From an uncultured Eggerthella sp. (GTDB lineage: Bacteria; Actinomycetota; Coriobacteriia; Coriobacteriales; Eggerthellaceae): a stretch of DNA of 64,000 nt. The DNA lies in NCBI GenBank assembly GCA_900538545.1, contig UPYK01000003.1:62001-126000 (forward strand), in the 5' to 3' direction. The notes under the pieces were generated by a model, which ran no database searches, was not told the origin of the DNA, and saw nothing but the letters and a program-made list of their open reading frames with translations. Made by a program: the position numbers and the translations under genes. Below, piece by piece: positions 44,611 through 52,186 of the stretch (its first letter is position 1; each line of letters begins with the position of its first letter).

Positions 44611-45897
44611 TTAATTCTTGTGTTCACTGAGCACGGCAACGACGCGCTGTAACTCGTCTTCGTCCTTGAATTGGATCTCTATCTTGTTCTTTCCCTGAAC
44701 AGTTTTGACACGAACCGGAAGTTCCAGGATCTTCGACATGCTTCGCGCAGCTTTCTTGAAGCTCTGTGGAGTAGGAACGCGCGAAGAAGGAGTGCTTGCT
44801 GCTTTTTCGCGACCAGCGAGCAAACGAGCGATCGCTTCGGTCTCACGAACGCTCAACTTCTCTTCCATGAGCTTGTTCGTGAGTGACTTCTTACCCTCGA
44901 GCGTAGGCACTGAAAGGATAGCGCGTGCGTGTCCTGCGGTGATCTTCTCTTCGAAGAGGAGCTGCTGAGCCTCTTCGGGAAGGTCGAGAAGGCGCAAGGC
45001 GTTGGCGATGGTCGATCGGCCCTTAGAAACGGTCTGAGCTACCTCAGACTGGGTCATACCTTTACGCTCCATGAGACGTTTGTAGCCATACGCTTCTTCG
45101 ATAGGATTCAAATCGGAGCGCTGGATGTTCTCAACGAGCGCAGCCTCGAATGCTTCCGTGTCATCAGCGAGCCAGAAGCGAACAGGGATCGTTTCCATAC
45201 CAAGGCTCCGGCATGCCTGCCAGCGACGCTCGCCCGCGATGATCTCATAGCCATCGCCTGTCTTTCGAACAAGAATGGGCTGGAGCAAACCATGGCGCTT
45301 GATCGAGTTTGCAAGCTCTTCGATCTCTTCTGGTTTGAAATTTGTACGCGGCTGGTTGGGATTGGGATGAACTTGCGCGAGCAAAACCTCGCCCACCATG
45401 CCTTTTTCATCGTTTTTCACAGATTTCGCGGCAGGAGCCACAGGAGCCGATTTAAGCGGATTGTTCGCTTTAGACGAACTTGCACCCGTCTTCGGTAAGC
45501 TTTGAGCCTTAGACGGGCTCTCTGAAGGCTGATTTTTATCACCCTTCGGGCGAGCAGCAACAGGAGTTGCACGCTTGGAAGATGGAGCTTTTTTCACAGT
45601 AGAAGAATTTGCCACGGGACGAGCTGCACGCTCAACGACCTTAGCATGCTCGATCGCGTCTTCAGAGATGTAAATATCTGCGGATGGCTTTGTTGCGACC
45701 TCTTCAGTTTGCGTTTCTGGAGCAGACGGCTCTGTTACTGATGGAGTTACTTCCTTTTCAGTAGAAGCAGCTTGTTTCGCTACCTTTTTCTTAGATTCTT
45801 CAGCTTCTGCAGATCGGTTCTCGTTCGAAGCATAAGATGATGCGTCATTGAAAAGTGCACCAAGGCCTTTTCCTAAACCGCTTTTCTGTTTAGCCAC
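44611..45897 (-). CDS. parB: Chromosome partition protein ParB
   Basis: ParB binds parS, spreads by CTP-dependent clamping and marks the origin for segregation by ParA. The 428-residue protein has a long Lys/Ala/Ser/Pro-rich N-terminal part (to about 165), then the CTP/ParB box (IKRHGLLQPILVRKTGDGYE, GERRWQACRSLG), the helix-turn-helix with GMTQSEVAQTVSKGRSTIAN, and the C-terminal dimerisation part. It starts with GTG at 45897, overlapping the parA stop by 8 nt, so the pair is translationally coupled. It is longer than typical ParB (about 280-350) because of the N-terminal linker. Confidence 0.96.
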   Translation of the reverse strand: MAKQKSGLGKGLGALFNDASSYASNENRSAEAEESKKKVAKQAASTEKEVTPSVTEPSAPETQTEEVATKPSADIYISEDAIEHAKVVERAARPVANSSTVKKAPSSKRATPVAARPKGDKNQPSESPSKAQSLPKTGASSSKANNPLKSAPVAPAAKSVKNDEKGMVGEVLLAQVHPNPNQPRTNFKPEEIEELANSIKRHGLLQPILVRKTGDGYEIIAGERRWQACRSLGMETIPVRFWLADDTEAFEAALVENIQRSDLNPIEEAYGYKRLMERKGMTQSEVAQTVSKGRSTIANALRLLDLPEEAQQLLFEEKITAGHARAILSVPTLEGKKSLTNKLMEEKLSVRETEAIARLLAGREKAASTPSSRVPTPQSFKKAARSMSKILELPVRVKTVQGKNKIEIQFKDEDELQRVVAVLSEHKN

Positions 45898-46939
45898 GTT
45901 GTATCACCTCTTGGGCAAGTTCGTTATAAGCTTCAGTGCCCTTGTTCTCGGGAGCGTATTCGATGATGGGCTGACCATAACTAGGAGCCTCTGAAAGTTT
46001 GACCGTGCGTGGGATGAGCGTTTTGAAAACGGTATCACCGAAGAAGGAGCGCACCTCATCCACAACCTGCTTGGAAAGATTCGTGCGCGAATCATACATC
46101 GTAAGGACGATGCCATAGATATCCAAGCTTGGATTAAGAACACTTTTGACACGTTTCATCGAATCAAGAAGTTTTGTCACACCTTCGAGTGCATAGAACT
46201 CACACTGAATAGGAATAAGGAGCTTATCGGCAGCAACCAAGGCATTGATCGTGAGCAAACCAAGCGAAGGCGGGCAATCGATAAGGATATAGTCATAACG
46301 ACCGCGCAAGCTGCCAAGAGCGTTCTTGAGACGATTCTCGCGCGCCATCTCGTTAACCAATTCAACTTCGGCGCCAGCAAGGCTGATCGTTGAAGGAAGG
46401 ACATCTACTCCTTTACCCACGTTTGCAAGGATGACGTCCTCAACGGGTGTTTCGCCGAGAAGGACGTTATAGACACATTGGCCGATATCGCGTTTATCGA
46501 TACCATAGCCACTTGTCGCATTTCCCTGAGGATCAAGATCAACGAGCAATACTTCCTTGCCTGCAGCGCCAAGCGCAGCAGCAAGGTTCACTGCAGTCGT
46601 AGATTTACCTACGCCACCCTTTTGATTGATGATAGCCAGGATCTTCGTTTGTCCGATAATATGCGAAACTGGACCTTTTTCCCTGAACGGTACATATGAA
46701 GGTCCTTCATCGAACTCTTCGTCGATCTCTTCGACTGCAACGCTGCCTTGGCCTGCTGGCATAACTGGCTCTTCATACGGCGAAGCTGAAACAGCTACAT
46801 CACGTTCAATAACTTGAGCGGTTTCGTTAATCTCTTCGAAGTTTTGGTAGCCAGGATCGGCTGGTTGAGATGCTTTCGGTTCGTAAGGCGAAGTCGGTGC
46901 TGGTTTTGTATTGCGTTTAAGACTGTCAAGTAATCCCAC
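45890..46939 (-). CDS. parA: Chromosome partition ATPase ParA with an N-terminal extension
   Basis: A Walker-type ATPase that moves ParB-origin complexes. The 349-residue protein has the deviant P-loop INQKGGVGKSTTAVNLAAAL near residue 107, DLDPQGNATSGYG and DYILIDCPPSLGLLT. About 95 residues precede the ATPase, rare in chromosomal ParA; they start GLLDSLKRNTKPAPTSPYEP, an amphipathic-looking helix, then an acidic disordered part including NFEEINETAQVIERD. I choose the GTG at 46939 because AAAGGAG lies 5 nt before it; the ATG at 46954 contains that site. A perfect parS lies 45 nt upstream. Confidence 0.95.
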   Translation of the reverse strand: MGLLDSLKRNTKPAPTSPYEPKASQPADPGYQNFEEINETAQVIERDVAVSASPYEEPVMPAGQGSVAVEEIDEEFDEGPSYVPFREKGPVSHIIGQTKILAIINQKGGVGKSTTAVNLAAALGAAGKEVLLVDLDPQGNATSGYGIDKRDIGQCVYNVLLGETPVEDVILANVGKGVDVLPSTISLAGAEVELVNEMARENRLKNALGSLRGRYDYILIDCPPSLGLLTINALVAADKLLIPIQCEFYALEGVTKLLDSMKRVKSVLNPSLDIYGIVLTMYDSRTNLSKQVVDEVRSFFGDTVFKTLIPRTVKLSEAPSYGQPIIEYAPENKGTEAYNELAQEVIQRG

Positions 46940-46983
46940 GAACACTCCTTTCATGAAATATCACTGAGATTATACCGATAAAC

Positions 46984-46999
46984 TGTTTCACGTGAAACA
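46984..46999. promoter_or_regulatory. parS site, perfect, upstream of parA
   Basis: TGTTTCACGTGAAACA in the rsmG-parA gap. Confidence 0.95.
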
Positions 47000-47023
47000 G
47001 CATATCGAGGAAATGTTGCGTGG

Positions 47024-47707
47024 TTATGCCTTATAGGGCCTTTTTTGTGCCATGCCTGGACGACGAGGTAATGAGACCATAGGTTCTCCAACCTTTTCAT
47101 ACACTAAAATAGTGCGATTCGTTTTATTATCTGAAAGCTGTGTTGTCCGCAGTGAAACAAGTTTCATGCCCAGCTTCTCTTCAAGCCCGGCTGCTTGTTC
47201 TAATTCTTCATCTTCAACAGCCGCTTTATAACAGATAAGTTGCCCGCCTAAAGAAAGCAGCGGAACCGCAAGCTCGAGCAAAGAAGGAAGAGAAGAGAGT
47301 GCGCGGGCAGTGATAACTGCAAATGATTCAGGCATTTCAAGAGCAAGCTCTTCTGAACGTCCGGTATAGGTTGAAACCTGACCTTCCAGACCTAACTCTT
47401 CGATCATGCGATCAAGAGCAGTGGTCTTCTTCGCAACCGAATCGACCAACATGATCTGCCGCCCAGATGCGATCGCTAGAGGGATTCCAGGAAAACCTCC
47501 TCCTGAACCGAGATCGGCAGCACGTCCTGAGGGAGCCTTTTCGAACTCTTGTAGCCCCACTAAGGAGTCTTCAATATGCAGCAGCTGTCCTTGCTGCCAA
47601 TCAACAATACGGGTAAGGTTCGAGCGCTCATTCTCTTTTAAAACAAGCTCTAAATGAAGATCGAGCAACTTCCGCTGCTCGATCTGAAGTTCGGGTTGAT
47701 GACCCAT
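47024..47707 (-). CDS. rsmG: 16S rRNA G527 N7-methyltransferase RsmG (GidB)
   Basis: RsmG methylates G527 in the 16S rRNA 530 loop; loss gives low-level streptomycin resistance. The 227-residue enzyme has AADLGSGGGFPGIPLAIA (SAM-binding motif), the earlier ENERSNLTRI and the later ITARALSSLPSLLELAVPLL. The start is debatable: a TTG at 47752 is in frame, but ATG at 47707 has AAGGAA before it and gives the family's length. A perfect parS (47720-47735) lies between the jag stop and this start. It is part of the rpmH-to-parB cluster. Confidence 0.94.
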   Translation of the reverse strand: MGHQPELQIEQRKLLDLHLELVLKENERSNLTRIVDWQQGQLLHIEDSLVGLQEFEKAPSGRAADLGSGGGFPGIPLAIASGRQIMLVDSVAKKTTALDRMIEELGLEGQVSTYTGRSEELALEMPESFAVITARALSSLPSLLELAVPLLSLGGQLICYKAAVEDEELEQAAGLEEKLGMKLVSLRTTQLSDNKTNRTILVYEKVGEPMVSLPRRPGMAQKRPYKA

Positions 47708-47719
47708 GATATTCCTTAC

Positions 47720-47735
47720 TGTTTCACGTGAAACA
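47720..47735. promoter_or_regulatory. parS site, perfect, upstream of rsmG
   Basis: TGTTTCACGTGAAACA ends directly at the jag stop codon. Confidence 0.95.
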
Positions 47736-48332
47736 CTAAACAGGAGTAACAACTACGCGGCGGCCGTGACCTTCGCCTTCTGAGTGCGTCTCAACCTCAG
47801 AGTTATCACGCAACGTGATATGGATGATACGACGCTCATACGGCGTCATGGGGCGAAGTGCGATCTTCTTATCCTGAGAAACAGCGCGACGAGCAGCATT
47901 CTCTGCGATAGATTCAAGCTTTTGACGCTGGCGAGCCTTATATCCCTCAACATCGATCACGACAGGATAACGGAATCCTATCTTACGTGAAGTGATAACA
48001 GAGATGAGGAATTGGAGCGAATCGAGCGTGCGACCATGACGGCCAATGAGCACCGCAAGATCATCACCAGTGATATCAAGGATCAGCTCGCCCTCATCAC
48101 CTTCATATTCATCGATCGTAACCTGACCGACATTAAAGTACTTCAGGATGTCTTTGAGAGCGGCAATAGCGGTGTCAGCAACAAGATCAAGTTCTTCATC
48201 GGTAAGAGCTTGCTTAGGAGCGTCTTCATCCTCCATCTGATCGATAGTCTGTTCTTCTGCTTGTTCAGCAAGAGCTTGCTCATCCTGTTCGAGTGATTGA
48301 AGCTCTTCACCTTCTAGAATTTCGTCAGTCAT
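47736..48332 (-). CDS. jag: RNA-binding protein Jag (KhpB), KH and R3H domains
   Basis: A 198-residue protein. An acidic N-terminus (to about 45) is followed by an acidic helix, a KH domain with the GxxG-type loop IGRHGRTLDSLQFLIS and an R3H domain at the C-terminus (SIAENAARRAVSQDKKIALR, MTPYERRIIHITLRD). It ends GEGHGRRVVVTPV. Members bind RNA together with KhpA and affect cell division and elongation in Gram-positive bacteria. It follows yidC by 89 nt, with a hairpin in the gap, a gene order common around origins. Confidence 0.93.
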   Translation of the reverse strand: MTDEILEGEELQSLEQDEQALAEQAEEQTIDQMEDEDAPKQALTDEELDLVADTAIAALKDILKYFNVGQVTIDEYEGDEGELILDITGDDLAVLIGRHGRTLDSLQFLISVITSRKIGFRYPVVIDVEGYKARQRQKLESIAENAARRAVSQDKKIALRPMTPYERRIIHITLRDNSEVETHSEGEGHGRRVVVTPV

Positions 48333-48382
48333 GATTCTCCTTAATATTCAAATCTCCCAAGATGGGAGGAGCCTATAAAAGA

Positions 48383-48414
48383 AACATGGACGATAGTTTC
48401 CTAACGTCCATGTT
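48383..48414 (-). other. Hairpin between yidC and jag
   Basis: AACATGGACG pairs with CGTCCATGTT across a 12-nt loop. There is a TTTC but no T-run on the minus strand. It may be an attenuator or processing site. Confidence 0.5.
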
Positions 48415-48421
48415 CGATCAG

Positions 48422-49195
48422 TTATTTTGCTTTCTTAGTCGGACGAGGTTTCTTAGCCTTACGCGTAACATCCACCTTAACTGGCTTGACCTCGGCTTCA
48501 AGCGCCTCACGCTCTCGATCCTTGCGGCGAAGAATGCTAAGTGTGATCTGCTGCTGTGCGACCGCAAAAACTGAAGAAGTAGCCCAGAATAACAACACGC
48601 CTGCAGGAGAGCCCCAACCGATCCAGAGCATCATGAGCGTCATGATGACCATCATGAAGATCTGCTGATTCTTCTGCGGGTTATTCGTTCCTTTTTGCTG
48701 AAGCAGGGTAGGAAGGAAGGTCGCACCTGCAAAGACAATAAGTAAGATTCCATAAGGAATGAACGGACCAACACCAACCGACCATGCGTTTGCTGGTGAA
48801 GCAACGAGGTTTGGCAGGATGTTGTAGAACGTATACTCAGAACCACCAGTACGCGTGTTCATGTCGTACAGTACTTGGAACAACGCGATAAAGATCGGCA
48901 TCTGCAAGATCATCGGCAAACAGCCAGCAAGCGGATTAAAGCCTGATTCAGCATAAAGTTTCTGCATTTCCGCAGATTGACGCTGCTTATCATCAGCGTA
49001 CTTCGTCTGAATCTCCTGCATGAGCGGGCTGAATTTCTGCATTTGGAACGTTGATTTGATCTGTTTCTGCATAAGCGGGAACAAGATCAAGCGGAAGATA
49101 AGAGTAACGATAACGATGGCAAGACCCCAGTCATGCACAAAGTTATAGAAGAACTCAATACATATGAATATTGCGTCCTTAAACGCGTCCCACAT
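48422..49195 (-). CDS. yidC: Membrane protein insertase YidC
   Basis: YidC inserts and folds membrane proteins, alone or with SecYEG. The 257-residue protein has the five-helix core of the short Gram-positive type: helix 1 GLAIVIVTLIFRLILFPLM with the conserved Arg, the cytosolic hairpin QKFSPLMQEIQTKYADDKQR, then GCLPMILQMPIFIALFQVLY and later helices. The tail (VTRKAKKPRPTKKAK) is basic and may bind ribosomes. It lacks the lipoprotein signal of many Firmicutes YidC. It follows yidD by 13 nt, and the site GAGAGGA serves its start. Confidence 0.96.
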   Translation of the reverse strand: MWDAFKDAIFICIEFFYNFVHDWGLAIVIVTLIFRLILFPLMQKQIKSTFQMQKFSPLMQEIQTKYADDKQRQSAEMQKLYAESGFNPLAGCLPMILQMPIFIALFQVLYDMNTRTGGSEYTFYNILPNLVASPANAWSVGVGPFIPYGILLIVFAGATFLPTLLQQKGTNNPQKNQQIFMMVIMTLMMLWIGWGSPAGVLLFWATSSVFAVAQQQITLSILRRKDREREALEAEVKPVKVDVTRKAKKPRPTKKAK

Positions 49196-49208
49196 TATGT
49201 GTGTCCTC

Positions 49209-49484
49209 TCAGTTTCTATCTCCCAGTTTCAGTGAGAAAGTTTCGGGCACCGGATCGTATCCGTAATCGCCGCCTGGGTGACATCTTACTATTCTTCTTA
49301 TGCTGAGATAAGAACCTTTTATAAAACCAAAGCGTTTGAGTGCAGTAATACTATATTCCGAGCAGGTTGGTACAAAGCGACATGACGGAGGTAGTATCGG
49401 TGAAAGGGCTAGACGATAGAACTTCACGCAAAGTACTGCAATGGTACAAGGAATCGACTTAAGAATTGTCCACAACTTCCGCAT
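49209..49484 (-). CDS. yidD: Membrane protein insertion efficiency factor YidD
   Basis: A 91-residue protein whose core reads FYRLALSPILPPSCRFVPTC, followed by SEYSITALKRFGFIKGSYLS and RRIVRCHPGGDYGYDPVP. These three blocks with their Cys residues define YidD. It is thought to sit at the cytosolic face of the membrane, near YidC. It starts 33 nt after rnpA, with GAGGTAGGG in front. Its position between rnpA and yidC matches nearly all bacteria. Confidence 0.95.
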   Translation of the reverse strand: MRKLWTILKSIPCTIAVLCVKFYRLALSPILPPSCRFVPTCSEYSITALKRFGFIKGSYLSIRRIVRCHPGGDYGYDPVPETFSLKLGDRN

Positions 49485-49517
49485 CGCACCCTACCTCGTA
49501 AGAACAAGCTTTTTCGA

Positions 49518-49871
49518 TCAAGTCTCTTGTTCGTTTCTTTGAGCCTTTTCTTTACGAAGCGATCTCACTATCTTCATGCCTTCGTTTTGCAACTTCTGGT
49601 AGGGAAGCTGCAAGATCCTACGTTTTGCAAGAAAGACGATATCTAAACCTGAGATCGATCCGCCGAAATCAGCACAGAGCGCCCTCATCCGCCGTTTTGC
49701 GGCATTACGCCAAACTGCATTACCGTTCTTTTTCCCCGCTATAAAAGCAACACGACCAGAAGGGCCGTGTTGAGCATCAAGCACGATCAGCGTCATACCT
49801 GAGGTGTTATAGCGCTTTCCGTGCGTAAAGATAGAGGAAATTTCAGTAGAGGATTTTATCGTATTACGCAC
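49518..49871 (-). CDS. rnpA: Ribonuclease P protein component
   Basis: The protein subunit of RNase P, which assists 5' maturation of tRNAs by the catalytic RNA (the RNA gene is not in this window). The 117-residue protein has the conserved central motif GNAVWRNAAKRRMRALCADF (family RNxxKRxxR) and the earlier FIAGKKNG. The start is GTG at 49871, 21 nt past rpmH. It belongs to the rpmH transcript, so ribosomal protein L34 and RNase P are made together. Confidence 0.94.
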   Translation of the reverse strand: MRNTIKSSTEISSIFTHGKRYNTSGMTLIVLDAQHGPSGRVAFIAGKKNGNAVWRNAAKRRMRALCADFGGSISGLDIVFLAKRRILQLPYQKLQNEGMKIVRSLRKEKAQRNEQET

Positions 49872-49892
49872 AAGTTCGGTAAAAGCTACTGG

Positions 49893-50027
49893 TTAGACAC
49901 ACAGACGCTTACGACCCTTAGCGCGACGAGCGGAAAGAACCGCACGACCGCCTTTGGTAGACATACGAGCACGGAAACCATGCGTTTTTGCACGCTTGTG
50001 TTTATTGGGTTGATAGGTACGCTTCAT
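49893..50027 (-). CDS. rpmH: Ribosomal protein L34
   Basis: A 44-residue gene found by direct translation. It reads MKRTYQPNKHKRAKTHGFRA and continues to KGRKRLCV, with the usual basic composition. AAAGGACAG lies 5 nt before the ATG. It is the first gene of rpmH-rnpA-yidD-yidC-jag-rsmG-parA-parB. A strong promoter (TTGACT-N17-TACAAT) is placed 35-60 nt upstream. The last two residues (Cys, Val) differ slightly from usual Ser or Ala ends. Confidence 0.96.
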   Translation of the reverse strand: MKRTYQPNKHKRAKTHGFRARMSTKGGRAVLSARRAKGRKRLCV

Positions 50028-50060
50028 TACCTGTCCTTTCAGATTACGTGTAGCCTAAAA

Positions 50061-50089
50061 ATTGTAGAAATACTTAATCTGAAAGTCAA
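50061..50089 (-). promoter_or_regulatory. rpmH promoter
   Basis: On the minus strand TTGACT (50084-50089), 17 nt and TACAAT (50061-50066). A perfect inverted repeat (CTTTCAGATTA at 50036-50046, TAATCTGAAAG at 50075-50085) spans it, from the spacer to the ribosome-site region. Confidence 0.8.
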
Positions 50090-50099
50090 TCTATAACCT

Positions 50100-50612
50100 C
50101 TATGAACGGCTGATAACATCATACTCAGCGGTTTCGATGATATGCCCCTTCATCGCCCAATGAAGTTGATTATAGAAATACCCCTCAGCAAGATCGAGAT
50201 GGTTATCAAGCGCATAAACACGCAAGGTATAGGTATGATCAGCATCGGGTGGACGTGGACCAATATACGCTTGCGCAACTGTAAGATCGTTATCTATCTC
50301 TTCCATATTACTAAAACAGCTGTTGAAACCTTGTCTCCATTCAGGCTGAGGATTCTGGCTCGCATCTTCTGGAATGACTCCGATGTTCGGATCTATCTCA
50401 CACATGAGCCAATGGATCCATGTGAACCCGCAAACAGGAGTTGAATCGTAGTCGATGAATGTAAGCGCGAGCGTTTGAGTCCCCTCAGGCACCTCTTCGA
50501 TCGTAATAGGGAATGAACAGACCGCATGATCGTACTTACGATCAGCAGCTGGAGCGTATTTTCCATACTTATCAGGAAGAAAACCATTTTCTGTTGGAAG
50601 AGATATCTTCAT
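50100..50612 (-). CDS. YbhB/YbcL family (PEBP-like) protein
   Basis: A 170-residue member of the phosphatidylethanolamine-binding protein superfamily, called Raf-kinase-inhibitor-like in bacteria. Typical motifs are TLALTFIDYDSTPVCGFTWI, then HWLMCEIDPN and, after an insert, AYIGPRPPDADHTYTLRVYA, which form the anion-binding pocket (Asp, His, GPxPP). Its ligand is not known. Start at 50612 chosen because AAGGTGATCGAT precedes it; a longer form begins at 50657. It lies on the minus strand, just upstream of the rpmH promoter, and probably has its own promoter in the AT-rich region. Confidence 0.88.
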   Translation of the reverse strand: MKISLPTENGFLPDKYGKYAPAADRKYDHAVCSFPITIEEVPEGTQTLALTFIDYDSTPVCGFTWIHWLMCEIDPNIGVIPEDASQNPQPEWRQGFNSCFSNMEEIDNDLTVAQAYIGPRPPDADHTYTLRVYALDNHLDLAEGYFYNQLHWAMKGHIIETAEYDVISRS

Positions 50613-51265
50613 ATCGATCACCTTACCCCGTCGAAGGTCATACCTATGCCGTAACATATGAGACCATCATAAAGGAAGCAAAAAAGAAAGTTTTCAACAA
50701 TACCATTTTGTATAAATGTTGATAATGTTGAAAAGTATTTGTTTGATATATAAATCAATGTTGATTTCTTCTCTTGTTTCATTTTGTCAAGCACTTTTCA
50801 CCGAAATTTTGAAAAAACTTTTACAAGAATCTTTTGAGATGAATTTCAATAATAGGATTTTGAACTGGTATTTTGTATAAATCACAACGATCGACAAAGA
50901 GCAAGGAAAAACTTTTTAATCAGTGATCTTCACCATCTGATCTACTGCTTTTCCACGCTCTATCTTTGCTTTTATTTCTCATGAAACATCACTGGAGAGC
51001 CAGAGTTTTCCATATTGTCTATCAAAATCTCTTCCTCTTATCATTATGTTTCAGTTCGTTTTTCATGTTTTTACACATTTTCTTAATAAATTGTTGAAAA
51101 AGCTGAAAATACAAGATGAAAAGGTAGTGAAAATCAGCAATAGAATGAAAACTAACTTGAATCTTATCGATATTTACCTAAAGTACCCTATATATTCCTT
51201 AAAACACGTATTATTATGTGAAAACTCGTGAAAATTTTGGAAAGGCTCAAGGAGCAGCCATTACC
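50613..51265. other. AT-rich region between the YbhB-like and GHKL genes
   Basis: About 650 nt, markedly AT-rich, with many TTTT/AAAA runs. I see only weak DnaA-box-like sequences here (TTTTCCACG at about 50949) and a decayed parS-like TATTTCTCATGAAACA. Frames here are short and have poor ribosome sites. It must contain promoters for both divergent genes and may act as an auxiliary origin region, though the dnaA-dnaN gap has stronger origin features. Confidence 0.5.
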
Positions 51266-52105
51266 ATGGATGAATCTCAAGATAGACCCATCAGTACGAA
51301 CGGAGGGATCGACCCTTATGGTCCGTTCGACAGGTCAACATCTTCAGTAGCTCCAGAACGTGCTGCAGTTCCTCAGTCCGATCCATCCAACTTCAATTAT
51401 GACTATATCGACACGATCGCCTGCGTGGCTATCTATGACACGCTCACGAGCACGCCTCAGATCATTCAGATCCCAGGTGGCCCAACGCATCAATTCATTG
51501 AGAATATAGCTTCAACTACCTATAGAGAAGCACAACAACGAGGCGGCATGATCCCTTATACGGTCATTCGCGAAGTCACAGAAAACTTCATCCATGCTAA
51601 TTTCAGTGAACCGGTCGTTTCAGTTTTCGATAAGGGCAACACCATCCGCTTTGCTGATCAAGGTCCAGGAATCCAAGATAAAGACCGTGCTCAAGAACCA
51701 GGATTCACTTCAGCAAGCGAACCGATGAAGAAGTATATTCGTGGTGTTGGATCTGGGCTTCCGTTAGTGAAAGAAGTGCTGAGCTTTTCTCATGGCACCA
51801 TAAAGATCGAAGACAACATCGGGCAAGGCTCTGTGGTAACCATCTCTCTTTTGCGCGATCTGGATAATTCAGAACAGCCTCAAACAACCGAACTTCCTTC
51901 ATTGACCGACAATGATAAAAAGGTATTACTTGCCCTTATGCCGCATAATCAACTTGGCGTCACTGATATCCACAATGAAACAGGTATGCCGAATGCAAGC
52001 ATTCATGCATCCTTCAAAAAACTTGAAGGAGCAGGCATTTTAGAAAAAATCGGCAAAAAAAGACAACTTACGAACGAGGGAAGGCAAATCACGCTTTCGC
52101 TCTAA
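51266..52105 (+). CDS. GHKL ATPase fused to a winged helix, next to dnaA
   Basis: A 279-residue protein. Residues about 60-215 form a histidine-kinase-like ATPase: the N box YTVIREVTENFIHANF, the G1 box IRFADQGPGIQD and the G2 box RGVGSGLPLVKEVL. There is no phospho-acceptor helix, receiver or membrane sensor. Residues about 225-279 look like a winged helix (TDIHNETGMPNASIHASFKK, then LEKIGKKRQLTNEGRQ). It resembles anti-sigma or regulator-type ATPases more than true kinases. AAGGAGC sits 10 nt before the ATG; a longer frame starts at 51218. It lies 81 nt before dnaA, so it may help control initiation; this is inference from position. Confidence 0.8.
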   Translation: MDESQDRPISTNGGIDPYGPFDRSTSSVAPERAAVPQSDPSNFNYDYIDTIACVAIYDTLTSTPQIIQIPGGPTHQFIENIASTTYREAQQRGGMIPYTVIREVTENFIHANFSEPVVSVFDKGNTIRFADQGPGIQDKDRAQEPGFTSASEPMKKYIRGVGSGLPLVKEVLSFSHGTIKIEDNIGQGSVVTISLLRDLDNSEQPQTTELPSLTDNDKKVLLALMPHNQLGVTDIHNETGMPNASIHASFKKLEGAGILEKIGKKRQLTNEGRQITLSL

Positions 52106-52123
52106 ATTCCGATCTTCTCTTAC

Positions 52124-52174
52124 TTTTCCACAATTACTTGCTAAGATAAAACCCCATCTTAGACATGTGGAAAA
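52124..52174. promoter_or_regulatory. Nested palindromes and DnaA boxes before dnaA
   Basis: TTTTCCACA (52124-52132) and its inverse TGTGGAAAA (52166-52174) flank a perfect inverted repeat CTAAGAT-N8-ATCTTAG (52141-52162). The boxes differ by one base from the DnaA consensus TTATCCACA. The arrangement fits autoregulation of dnaA. Confidence 0.65.
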
Positions 52175-52186
52175 GAAAGGAAGGAC

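Noticed and set aside
50978..50993. TATTTCTCATGAAACA as a parS site
   Set aside because: Three mismatches, including the central CG, which ParB needs.
51046..51231. 61-codon open frame in the AT-rich region
   Set aside because: It has no ribosome site, has an A/T-driven composition and overlaps the leader of the GHKL gene.
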